From positions 434,001 to 498,000 of the forward strand of contig JARUPZ010000013.1 in NCBI GenBank assembly GCA_031213475.1: DNA of 64,000 bases, read 5' to 3'. Made by a program: the position numbers and the translations under genes. The notes under the pieces are model-generated. The model saw only the letters and a program-made list of their open reading frames with translations, was not told where the DNA came from and did not search any database. This DNA is from Nereocystis luetkeana (lineage: Eukaryota > Sar > Phaeophyceae > Laminariales > Laminariaceae). Of this stretch, positions 1 through 10,853 are shown piece after piece. Position 1 is the first letter of the stretch, and every line of letters begins with the position of its first letter.

Positions 1-965
1 AAATAGCAACCAAGGTTCATTTATCTACTGCTGTAGACATGCAGGCGATATAATATTACTGCAATATCAACTGATCTGAGCCATAGGGAACAACCCACAA
101 CCACCGAATCAGGGATGTCTGCTCAGTGTAACAGTGGGGGGGGGGGGGGCGCTACCTATGTGCACGTACTGCTGGTCTACACGCATCCCGCTGTAGCCTG
201 CTTGCTGCTTTGTTTGGTATACCGGTAGGTACCAGTCTTATTATCGTTTTCGGACGTTTGGGATTTTCGAAAAGCGCTGTACGCGCACGTCCGCGTTCGC
301 AAGGAGCGACAACTTTTTTGCTACCTCAGGGTTACCAGGGGCCTCGTAACTCTCAACGCGCGAGGCGAGACGGCCTACACCGCAATAAAACACCGAGCTG
401 TTGGCAGGAGTGGGGTGTCCATGGCTTGTTCACGAAGCTGCCCGTGGATCATTCCTGCGCCGGAAGCAACACCGTCCCGGCCACGCCTATTATTCAACAG
501 GGCAGGCCGAGGCGGCCCAAACAAGACGAAATTCAAAAAAAGTAAACAAACACAATCCCGTGCGTATGACTGCCCACAACAGTCTCACCCGACTGAGATA
601 AGGCTCTTGCACGAAGTCACCGGAGTTGGTAGCCAGCGGTGGAGGTGCGCTATTGTTGGGCCCTGCTGTCTTCACTGCCTTCTGCTGGGTTTTCAAGTTT
701 TGACTCCCAAGGGTTTCCAAGGGGCGTTTCTTTAAAGGGTTTTTTTTCCATTTTTTCGAACTCAAATTATAATCTCGCGCACAGACTGTGGTGTGCGCAA
801 TTTACGCCGCATAGCCCACCTCGCATACCAATATGCCAATCCGAATCGATCATTAGCAGTTCGGTCTCGTGCGCCAGCGGTGTGCAACGAAGCCGCCGAC
901 TGCTGCAAACTCGCTTAGTCGTGTACGTTGGGGTTCTGAGCTCGCTGCACGTGTGCACGAGAGCA
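1..965. other. Upstream region of the WKF gene
   Basis: I see no exon with usable splice sites here. The stretch holds a G homopolymer near 137-149 and several overlapping open frames without protein-like character. The last 100 bases or so before the ATG at 966 probably include the 5' untranslated region and promoter of the gene that follows; no TATA-like box can be assigned with confidence. Confidence 0.4.
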
Positions 966-3900
966 ATGGTGAAGAGCAAGGGCACCAAACGAGGGCGAAA
1001 AAAGAAGCGCGTGGCGGCGCACATCAAGGACGCAGCCGAGAAGCGGGCAGCGTCTGCTTTCTCGGGCAACAGCGGTGAAGATCAGAAGACGCAGCTCTTG
1101 GCTTCTCCCCTGGGTGTTGGTCGACCAAAGCGCCCCCGAGAGCCAGGTCAGTTCTGCTCGGTGTCGTACACTGCTGCGGGCCATTTAGCTATCTCCATGT
1201 GAGCTGATTAACGGTATGCTGTCGCATCGTATGTTGTGGTCCACTACAGCAGTATTTACGTTGCGTGGTTAGGGTCCATACAATGTTCGCGGTTTGTTTG
1301 GTGCCTGAAGAGGAGGCAGACGTTCGGAAAGGGTGATAGCTGGGTGTTTCGCTGTTCTCTGCTGTGAGCTGGTAGGGGTAGTGAATGTGGTTGTCGTTAT
1401 GTTCCAGTGGTATGGCCCTTGAAAATATTGTTCATCCATGCTTCAAACGTGTTGGTCGCAGCATAGTTTCTGCCCGCCAAGCCGCCAAGGAGTGCAGAAG
1501 AGCGTAACAGCAGTAGCTCGTACGTACAAGTGTACCATCACACATCACCGCCCGTACTCGTCCACACAGAAGCAGTATTAATAGTAAACTCGTGCGTAGA
1601 TAAACTTGTGCTTGCACGCCTACACAGAGTAGATACCGGTACGTACGTAAGACGAGTATATACAACAGCGGCATGTTCGATGCTCGAATATAGAGCTATT
1701 GATAGAATCAGGAGTATGTGTAAACTACAACCGGTACATTTGAGCACCCCTGGCTGAACGCCACGAGTAAATACTCGTACCAGGTAGGGCTTGTATCTCC
1801 GGGGCAGAAAAAGAAAAAGAAAAAGGTAGGGGATGTACCGGTACTTTCCTTCTGTACGCGTTCGTTTGATTGAGTGGGCATCAATCAGCAAGGAGGGTGT
1901 CGTACATACTGATATTAATACGAGTACACGCATCCGATAACCGCCGCCCGCCCCGCTCCCTCTTGCTGTTGTTGTGGTATACTTTGCCATTTTATGGTCG
2001 TTTTCTTCGTTGGATGCCAACCAAACAAACAAATGCCAATGTCATGCGACGATATTTGATGTGCCCTGCCCTGACATGACAGCCGCCGCCGTGGCGAAGG
2101 CGGACGACCCTGGCCGGAAGGAGAAGGAGCGTGCCGAGGCCATCAACTACCTTCAGGTGTGGTATTCATAGAGTAAGCGAGTGTTGACACCATCGCGAGT
2201 AGTTGGTGGCTATGAGGCCCGACCCCAAGATACCTATGATACAACAGAGGACTATTATTAATAATATAAATGTATGAACATAAATAGCGGTGGTCAGATC
2301 TGCGATGCTGCGCGAATGTATGGTGGCTCGGGTAGTATGTTGTTCAGAGGTCTCTTGGTGACACGAATAAGGTGCGACGTCAATACCTGCACTACTGCAG
2401 GCTAATTTTAGAGATGCCGGACGACTGCTGTCTGGTGGGTATGTTGTTCAGATTTTGCCTCTTCGCAACCTTGACCTTGCGAAAGGGTGCGTGCTTTCCT
2501 CGCCCTTGTCCCCGCCCCTGCAAAGGACACCAGTCCGCATAGCCAACCCGAAGGCATGGACGCCACCTTCACTTTACGTATGATATCTACAATTCACGCA
2601 ATTGGGTTTCAACACGGAAGTTGGGGAAGCCTGCAAGGGAGTTTCGGAGGACCTCGATAGGGTACTACTACTGCAATGCCCTTCGTACGACCTGCCGAAG
2701 CGCAAGCGCGCAAGAACCTCAACCACATGGTTATTGAAATGGCCCCTCTATAGTGCCGCTATGCGCCAGCCAACCATATACACCGGTACGGTACTATAGC
2801 GACAGCCGGCACTACTCCGCAAACTGGATAGTCCCATCTGCGCCAAGCAATTTCACAAGCACTATAGCGTGCAGCCGGCACTACTCAGCGGGCACTATAA
2901 AGGAACCACCACTATTACTAGGACGCTGTAGTCGTAAACCGTTTCATCGCCCATATCAACCCAGTCATCGAGGTTGGGGCGTACGCGCACAAGGACCTCA
3001 ACCACATGCCGGAGAAAAAATTGTTCGTGTAGTCGCGAATCGTGTCGTCGGCAGGGCCAACCCAGTCTTGAGAAATACCTGGTACCAGGTATTAGAAAGT
3101 GGCATTGGCGATGGGGCCGTTTACGAGTACGAAGAACTCCTCCTCCGCATGCATGCGGTCGAGTTTGTTTTGCGCCTGCGCTGCTGGCGAGTTGTGGGGA
3201 AACTCTCGTCAAGCACCTGTGACGGAAGCCGAACGACATGCACAAAATAAAGCTATTAATAGTACACGCCCAAAGTTGTCCTTTGAGTCATAGCTCGGTG
3301 CTTTTTTTCTCTATAAACGAGAAAAATAACTCCAGGATTCGAACCCCAGCAATCTCATTTTTTTCCGGGAGAAAGGAAAAAAGTGGAGAGAACCACGATA
3401 TAGAAGAACGCACAACTAGAAAAGCCAGGCATTGATTAGGGGCTTGATCACCTCCGGAGGATGCTATCGGCGGCAGGGTGAATTGAGACCAAAGGCCGCC
3501 CCTCCCGGCCGGCGCGCTTCCCGCGTGCGTCCGGTTTCACCGACCGCGAAGACCTTCGGCCTAGGGGTGACCTTGGGCTCAGTTTCACCCTCATACCGAT
3601 ACCATCCGCAGGCGTTGAACGCCTGAGTGTGCTGGGGGTGGGAGGGCGAATTGAGGCTAGAGGCAGCCAGCCCCCTTCGGCCGGCGCTCTTCGCGGTCGA
3701 GGAAACCCTGTCGTCGCTTTGAAGCAACCCGTGCGCCCGGACGCGGAGGGCACGCCGACCGAAGGGGGGCGGCCATTGGCCTCTCAATTCGCCCTCCCGC
3801 CGATAACATTCTCCCGGGTTGATGAAGCCCCTGCTGAACGGGTGTTGTTGTTGGTACGGGGTATGAGGTATGACTCGTGCCACGGTCGAGGTATATCGTA

Positions 3901-6900
3901 TTTATATCACCCTCATTTTGTGAGGCTGCTCTATTAGGGAGACTATTTTACACACCCAAAAGTTCCTCACCCCAAACAGATACACCCCGATGAAAAAGTC
4001 CATGACTTTGAGTGCATACTGAGTATTGCGCGAACGTCGAGCGAGCGAACGAGCGAAACAAACGAACCCATGAAGAGGTGCAGACGACGACGGACGGCGC
4101 CACCGACGGAGCGACGGCAGGCGACTAAATACTCCTCGCTGATTTACGGTGCCTATTTATAACACGTACCTGGTACGTAAAGATAACACACTTCGATACC
4201 ACTCCGAATGATAATGTTTGTGTAACTTCCCAGCCGAGGAAGGGAACCCCATGGGTCAGAACTGTTTTGGCCAAAAACTACTACGAGTATCCCTCTCGTT
4301 GCACGCGTCGTATGCGGCCATTAGTGTATAGTAGTGTGTATGGTCTTTCGCTTCTCGTCGTGCGTTCTTCGATGGTGGTACCCCCCACTTTCGACCATTT
4401 TCGTGTTTGCGGCGCTGGTCGCTCTTGGCTTTTCATCGCAAGGAGATCCCGCTTCTAGGTATTTTGAGAGTTTTAGGAAGTGGTGCAGTTCGGAGCCGTA
4501 CTGCTCGGAGCCTGTTCTTCCGACCCCATCAAGTAGTTTCGCGCCCCCTCTACCCTAAAACTAGTGAGGGGAAAAGAGGCCTGGGCGCGCCGAAAAAAAA
4601 CGGTCCCTTGTTGGACGCTCGTACCTGGTACGATTTAAATAGTTTAGGACTCTGGGCGGGAATGTAAGGACCGGGTATGTCATATTGATGCCTAAACATT
4701 CCTTATGTTTTCGTGCTGGGTGGCACAGGTGTCTTCCGTTCTGTCATGCCCCACACCGGTAACTATAACTAACGCTGGTCAGAGCCAGATATGGTTTGTA
4801 GACATAGTAGGTCCATCGTGGGTTCTGATTAATGTAGCCCCCCGTAATAGCGTTAGTTACCGCCCGTGTTGCCTTGGTCGACCCTTGACACCAGGCATGG
4901 ATGTCTATGCGCAAGGCAAAAGAAGAAGCGGACGCGGGAGGAGTTGCCTCGTCAGTCGCTGGCATGTGGAAGTTCAGTAAGAACACCCAATCCTGGCTCC
5001 TCCGGCACCTGTACTCCGAAGATGAGGTGAAGTGATTGCCGCGAGATAGTCGAGTGCATTCCTGGTGGTGCGAGGTGTGCCGTGCTGCAGCAAGTTATAT
5101 GTATGATGTGCCAGGTGTGCACTTTGCTTTGTGAGCTTGCCGTGAATGCCCCTACCGGTTAGAGGCATCATATTTGGTCGTTTTTTGTAGCCAAATTTTG
5201 CAGTAGCTGTAGGATGCAACTTAGCCTCTTCAACCTTGCAGTGGTGTGTAGTGACTTCTGAAATTGCACAGAGAACGAGAAAGCAGGGCATCGGACGTAT
5301 ATCGTTGAGCTCCGTCGAGTTCCGGTGTGTGTTTTTAAACATTGCCACTCTTTATTACTCACCTATATAGGCCATTCGTTTGTACGTGATTGCTTTTTCT
5401 GCGTGGGATTGTGGTGTTGGGGTATTTTCGGTGCTTTGTAGGTTTGGTAAAGGGGCCCGTTGCTTGTCATACGAGCGTCGAGCGTTGTCAACGGTAGATA
5501 TCTTTTTGCGCATAGTGTACGTACGAAATTCCCATCTGATTTGTTGTCGGTACTGTTGTCATGTTATTAGCTCGTCGCCATATTCTAGTCCGTGTCCACA
5601 GGACGGGCTCTAAAACTGTGGAGTGGAAGGATACCGCAGGAACACAAAGTTGTGCTTTATTGTCGATCGTTCACCGAACACAACCATCCGTGCTGTCGTT
5701 GTCGTGCAGATTGACGAAGGTTCCTTCGGGACTTTGTGTTTATACCTCGAAGGACTCAAGGGCAGCGGCCGCGAGGTGAACCCATCAGAGTTACTCCCAT
5801 GCCAAAGGCCCCTTAGAGCTACTCCTGTACCATTGGGCATTCAGAGTTACTCCAATGCTATTGACCGATCAAAGTTGCTCATTTACCATTGACCAATCAG
5901 AGTTACTCCAGTGCCATCGGACCAATAAGAGTTACTTCTGTGCGATTGGTGTATCAAAGTCACGCGTATGGCATTGACCGAACAGAGTTCCTCCTATGTC
6001 TTTGACCACTCAGAGTTACTCTTATGCCATTGACCAATCATAATTTCTCTCACGCATTGACTCATTAGAGTACTACGATGTTGTTGACCAATCAGAGTTG
6101 CTGCTATGCCCCCGACTTTTCGAGTGTCTGCTCCGCATCTGGTATTGTAATATGATGTTTGGCATTCGCTTAACAGCGATGTTGTAGCATTGCTGGTAGG
6201 TTACTCCAGTTGTACTTGGTTTTGCTCGAGACAGCACTCTCAGAGGCATCCCTTCCGAATGACGACAACCTTTTTTGAAGCCGATGTAGGGGTTTCCGCC
6301 CCCACCAAGTGAGGCCTCAAGTTTGTATTCTCCGACGGACGTATGTATGTTTGCATGTTTGCACCATTTCAGGCTTTTTGATGGGTTTGTACCATATTTT
6401 ATACCTGGTACCATATTTTGGCGTTCGAGGTGACGTCCATCACGGCTGCTCGTATGCCGACAACATTCCGTATCATGCACATACAATTTTATTATGTTTT
6501 CCACATATCAATAGGAAGTACGCAGCTTGCAAATATGAGTTTCGACGAAATCCTCAATCTCACGGCTGACCTTTTTTTTTTGAGTGTTTGTGTTCTTCAC
6601 AGTAATCCGTTGTTTCTACCCGTCGACATCCCGCACACCCAATGTCCGTGCCAATTGTTCATCCTTCAGAGATACCTGGTACAAATTATGGGGTCATAAA
6701 CCACGAGACGGAGATACTACATTGTCATGCCGTACAAGGAGTAGACAACACATCGTATTGACCTGCTGTACTACTAAGGCATCACCAGGTAGTAGTGATC
6801 AGGCTCCGCCGTTCGTTCGGCTTCGTTCTTCGGACAAAACTCTGATCGGTCCTCTCTTCGAATGACGACAATTTTCTACGAAGCCGATGAAGGGGTTTCC

Positions 6901-8167
6901 ACTCCGATCACGTGAGGCCTCGAGTTTGTATTCTCCGACGGACAGTCTTTTTTTTCAAGATGCCCGATTTTTTTCGTGGGCGTTGCAAGTCTTTTTTTTA
7001 AGAGGTGAGGTGATGCCCATCGGAGTTGCTCGTACGCCACCAACATTCGGTACTTTTTTCCCCGCATGTTGTAATGGCATTTTGTCTGCAGAGCAGCACC
7101 TAGTGCATATAGGAGACTATATTTCGGGGGGTTTGTCAGAGGTTCACGACAAAAAGAGAAGACAACACGCCCCTAAAAAGGTCAAAATAACTATTAATAC
7201 TCGTAGTGCAAAATGAAAAACAAACCAGTGGGGTGAAATTTCTTGACGTTTTTTTTTAAACGTAATGTTTTTCACTTTCTTACTTGCATTCAATGCACCC
7301 CCTCCCGCTGTCCGGGTCTCAAAAATGGGTAGTAGGGTGTCGTTTTTTTTTCACGTGCACACCTGGGGTTACGGCCTGTTCTTCAAAGACAACTCGCCAA
7401 GGCAACCGCTCCGAATGACGACAACTATTTTGAAAGCCGATGTAGGAGTTTACACTCCAATCAAGTGAGGCGTCAAGTTTGTATTCTCCGACGGAACGAC
7501 TGTTGCAACGTTTCCCGTTTCTTGTGTGCGTGTATATTTTGCTTGCACGATAAAAACCGAGTCGTGGCTTTTTTTTGTTGTTCGGGAGGAATGACCAATG
7601 ACCCTAATATGTATCCCGATTATCCAACGCTTTTTGTATTTCCAGCGAGTGTTGGCCGAAGCGCAAGCGGTTATCGACAAGCACGGACCAGACGAAGGCG
7701 AAGAGCAAACGGCAGCGGCGCGCGAAGCAGCAGTTCCGTCGGCCGCGAGAGCAGAGATCGAGACGGTCGATGAAACCGTCGCCGATGAACCGGCGGTGGT
7801 TGTTCCCAGCGGTTACAACAGCGATTCTTCCGAGGAGGGAGAAGAAGGCAGCGGTGACACCGCGGCCGAAAATATGAAGGGGAACGCGATGATACCGAAA
7901 GAATCGCCGCCTGAGGTTGCGCCCACTGCTGAGGCGGGAGAGGAGTCTGATGGCGGCGGCGACAGCAGTGACGATAGCAGTAGCGATAGCGACGAGGTTG
8001 CAGTAGAGGGGAAGGGGGCGGAGGTGGAGGGGCCGACACCAGCCGGTAAGAAGCCTCGAAAGAAAGCGAGGTCTGCGTTGACGGGCGACTCCAAGGCGAA
8101 AGCGAAAGCTAGGACCGCGTTGATGGCGTACGAGAGAGCCCTCCAGGTGGCAGAGTTGCTCTCCTAG
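966..8167 (+). CDS. WKF-domain protein, C7orf50-like, five exons
   Basis: Exons are 966-1146, 2083-2156, 4895-5026, 5710-5775 and 7646-8167, together 975 nt for 324 residues. All introns are GT-AG and every junction keeps phase: exon 1 ends with one base and exon 2 supplies two, and the later junctions fall between codons. The N-terminus is lysine/arginine-rich (RGRKKKR near residue 10), as expected of a nucleolar or nuclear protein. The WKF domain spans about residues 75-165: YLQAW (83-87), WKFSKNTQSWLLRHLY (110-125) and SFGTLCLYLEGLKG (134-147). These match the human C7orf50 pattern of YLxxW, then WRFQK..QTWLL, then F..LL.YLEGLQG. The C-terminal third is acidic and serine-rich, then ends basic (KKPRKKAR). 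The ATG was chosen because it opens the basic tail with G at +4. C7orf50-family proteins are reported to be nucleolar and are linked to ribosome biogenesis; the exact role here is unknown. The acidic tail is longer than in animal relatives. Confidence 0.88.
1147..2082 (+). other. Intron 1 of the WKF gene
   Basis: The intron is 936 bp, with donor GTCAGT-like and acceptor after TGACATGACAG. I see no further exon or recognisable element inside it, only short ACTGCTG-type and AAGAAAAAG runs. Confidence 0.7.
2755..2905. repeat. ACTATAG-rich dispersed repeat
   Basis: Repeated words such as GCACTATA and CAGCCGGCACTACT occur here and again at about 18780-18935, with a weaker copy near 34500-34570. 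The two best copies share the order of these words, including a central segment that reads like AATTTCACAAGCACTATA. This looks like a short non-coding mobile or satellite-derived repeat whose ends I cannot fix. Confidence 0.5.
3438..3832. repeat. GC-rich inverted repeat of about 395 bp
   Basis: The left arm (about 3438-3540) reads GGGGCTTGATCA then TATCGGCGGCAGGG and GAATTGAGA. The right arm (about 3745-3832) carries the reverse complement of the same words with mismatches. A third, direct copy of the GCGAATTGAGG...CTTCGGCCGGCG segment sits in the middle near 3645-3710. The arrangement suggests a small foldback-type element. Several long open frames across it are by-products of high GC content. 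Confidence 0.6.
5790..6112. repeat. Tandem array of CCAAT-bearing units
   Basis: About nine degenerate units of roughly 35-40 bp follow one another, each with a core like ATTGACCAATCAGAGTTACT. The array lies inside intron 4 of the WKF gene (5776-7645). Each unit carries a CCAAT pentamer, but an intronic regulatory role is only a guess. Unit divergence suggests an old array. Confidence 0.75.
6245..7500. repeat. Block of about 600 bp duplicated in tandem
   Basis: A segment of about 95 bp containing CGAATGACGACAA and TTTGTATTCTCCGACGGA occurs at about 6250-6345, 6857-6945 and 7408-7497. The first two copies are each followed, roughly 70-80 bases on, by a second shared segment (GCTCGTATGCCGACAACATT and its relative near 7030). 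This indicates a unit of about 550-600 bp present at least twice plus a partial third copy, all within intron 4 of the WKF gene. Confidence 0.7.
6587..6690 (+). repeat. Dispersed repeat R1 (CCGTCGACATCC family)
   Basis: This is one of at least eight copies in the window of a segment of roughly 90-110 bp. Its shared words are TTCTACCCGTCGACATCC, AGTGTCCGTGCC and GATTCTTCAATCCT. Other copies lie near 41635-41730, 42015-42100 and 48500-48560 (+) and 30270-30340, 44790-44880, 45725-45800 and 46970-47030 (-). There is no coding capacity and the ends are not fixed; several copies lie beside a TACCTGGTA motif. Confidence 0.65.
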
Positions 8168-9423
8168 GCATTCCAATACCCGCGCAGCTTTACGGGTAGT
8201 GGCTGGCGGGGATGGAAAGCCTCGCCGTTACTTTTCCCGATCGCCGTGCCTTTATTTTCTCCGATGTCCTCTCGTGTTTGACTATGTACACTACCTTAGT
8301 AGTAGACCGGACAACTATGCGTAGGGTACTACTATTATTTTCAGTAGGAGATAGGAAAGTTGGCCGGGGCTGGATTTTTTACTTGGGAAAGGTTGCGTTC
8401 TGCACTTACTCGAGTATATGATGGCTCCCGATTTTTTTGTTTCCCCTGTGAATGTACAGTAGACCTATCTTGCCTAGTGTTCGGTTTCGTAAGTGTACAT
8501 GCTGTACGATTATCCTATGTTTGGCCTGTGTGACCACGGGCTATGTTCAGGAAAATGAGCTCATAATAATATGAAATGTGATATCGTCATCAACACCATC
8601 ATTATCGTCATGGTGGTCGGTGGCCAGGAGCGGGGTTAATGCCGATTGCTGCCGGTATCCCGGATGTGTCATGCGAAGGCATGTTTCGGTCTGAGTTTGT
8701 CGGCAGGACAAGGATACTATTATAGGCATGGAGGACGTGTTGGGAAGCTATTGAGTGCAGCTTCTTGTGCTACCCGACGGGACTTCGCGATGTGGGACCT
8801 TGGCGCCTGACGTCCTACAATGGGGGTTGACCCTAGAGTACGTTTGACCCTACAACACCACAGTAGAGTTTGATCCTGCGTGGTTTGTATGTTTGATGCC
8901 CAAGCTTGAATAGGAGAGCTCGCGGAAGGGGCCACCCAACGACGAATCGCGCGTTCCAACGGGCAGGTAGACAACTCATTCGCCCGGAACTGAAAAGTCA
9001 TGAGTTCACAAGTTATTGGACGACCTAAACCACTGCTGTCGTATTGTTTTTCCCAGATCGGAAGTCAAGGTAGAGTAGTAGTACCCGGTATGATATCAAC
9101 CGCTATCAGCCCCTGACTGCTGCATGCTTGAACATATTACTGGCAGCGTGATTGCACTTCACAACCTTCGAAGAAGTTCCCTCTTATATCAGGCCACTAC
9201 TGCTGTAAATGCGCACAGCAAGCCATGTGCACACCAACCTGCACCGCCGGTAACCCAACTTCAACCCCGCCCCCCTGGTGATACTATTTTGGCAACATAT
9301 ATATGGAAACCCACCACGTTGCGGATAGCGGATACTGACTACTCTGTTCGCACTGAGAGAAGCTGAGACTTCACGCCAGTCCAACGAAGTTGCAAGTACT
9401 CCACGTGCCACATACATACAACA
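8168..9423. other. Intergenic gap between genes 1 and 2
   Basis: The gap of 1.26 kb must hold the 3' untranslated region of the WKF gene and the promoter of the ferredoxin/MBL gene, which lie head to tail. I see no exon, RNA gene or clear mobile element in it. A GAT/CATCAT-rich stretch lies near 8575-8625. Confidence 0.5.
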
Positions 9424-10822
9424 ATGGCGTCGTCATCGGGGGGAGGAAGCCTTCGTGGAAATACCATGTTGGCGCTGCTTCTTTCCATGGTGTTTGTGGG
9501 CACGCTTCCATCATCAGCCTTCGTCCTTGGAAACGGAGCACTGGGCAACATCAGCAGGACGAGACCCGGCCACAGGCATGGGCGTGCTGCGACAGAGCTT
9601 GCCTTCTCAGGGGGGAGTGCGCTCGTTGCTGGGGGTGGAGGGCTAGGTCTGAGACGGAGAGGATACCGAGCAAAGGTGCTGTCACTGATATGGTTCGTGA
9701 TACTGGGATTGGTTGGTTCGTGAGTTGATGTTGCCACGCGGCCTTGCGGACTGCGTCCGGCGAGGCTTTTGGTATGCCTGTCCGGGGCACTCTGGGGGGT
9801 CTTTTAGCGCCCCGCTGCCTCAAAGACTGTCCCCATAGGTATTAGTGAGTCCTGCACCCGAGTGGTTTGCCCTGTGTGCACCAACTACGAGTACACTCGC
9901 AGCTTGGTCCCAACGAACGAAGAAGCTCCAGTAGCATACCAGTACAGCAGTACTGACTGCTGTAGTTTCGAATGTCGTTGTCCGCAAAACCCTTAAATTT
10001 GAAAATTGAAAATTGGAGCAACGTGCGGTCCAGGCGTCCCGACCCCACGCGTAAGAAAGAGCCTACTGGGACCCCACAAGAAACCACACCTCAAGCAGAT
10101 CACTCATAGATCATCGACTCCCAGTTGATAATCTAGATCTTTCGCGGAATATCTGTTCGCGACCTTGTATGACCTACAGTACGTCGTAGCTCATGTTGCC
10201 GGGTGGGGACCCGTATACCCGCAAGATTTCGAAATCCTCTTAACCCGACCCGATCCGACCCGCGAGATTTACAAGCCGCTTGACCCGACCCGACCCGTAA
10301 GATTTCAAAACCCTTTGACCCGATCCGACCCGACCCGCCACCTTCCGATTGACCCGTGAGACACGGGTTTCATGCGGGTCGGGTCAACTGGACCCATGAC
10401 ATATCTCACGGGTCAACGACGAAAGCTCACGGGTCCAAAGACATAAACGTTGGTACGTTGATCGGTTGGATGGTCCTTGGTCCCTTGACTTTTCCGAAAA
10501 TGTCGTACGTTTGTGTTCGGTGTTTTCTTTTTTTTGTATTTTTCTGGAGCATTGTGTGGTGTGCGCTTCAAATAATACCATGATAATCAGAAATATGATG
10601 ACATGGAGAAAGGCGCACACCCGCACTCTGCCGGGCGGATACCTCCCGGCCCCTGGGTCGACCCTATAGCTCTGACCCGATGGCTTCTGCTGGCGCCCCG
10701 GCGAGCGACCTAGCTGTGCAGGTTCCAGCAGCAAGCGCTGAAGCGGAGGTTCTGACAGCGGGGGCCACGATCCGCGAGGATCCGGGGCCTGCTGCTGCTA
10801 CTGGAGGATCCGGGGCCTGCTG

Positions 10823-10853
<31 letters not shown>

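Larger units (their letters stand above)
2157..4894 (+). other. Intron 2 of the WKF gene
   Basis: This 2.7-kb intron contains the ACTATAG-rich repeat (2755-2905) and the GC-rich inverted repeat (3438-3832), listed separately. A GAGCGAAC-rich simple stretch lies near 4030-4110. The final part near 4790-4855 ends in CCCCCCGTAATA and looks like a decayed copy of the ATTACGGGGG MITE. No coding exon was seen. Confidence 0.6.

Noticed and set aside
2670-3010. Two similar coding-like words ending in NLNHM and DLNHM
   Set aside because: The frames close at once (stops soon after), no splice sites fit, and both lie in the intron of a well-supported gene. I treat them as repeat-derived.
7604-8176. Minus-strand open frame of 190 codons and other frames over 7600-8170
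   Set aside because: They are shadows of the last exon of the WKF gene, whose GC-rich acidic stretch leaves other frames open.
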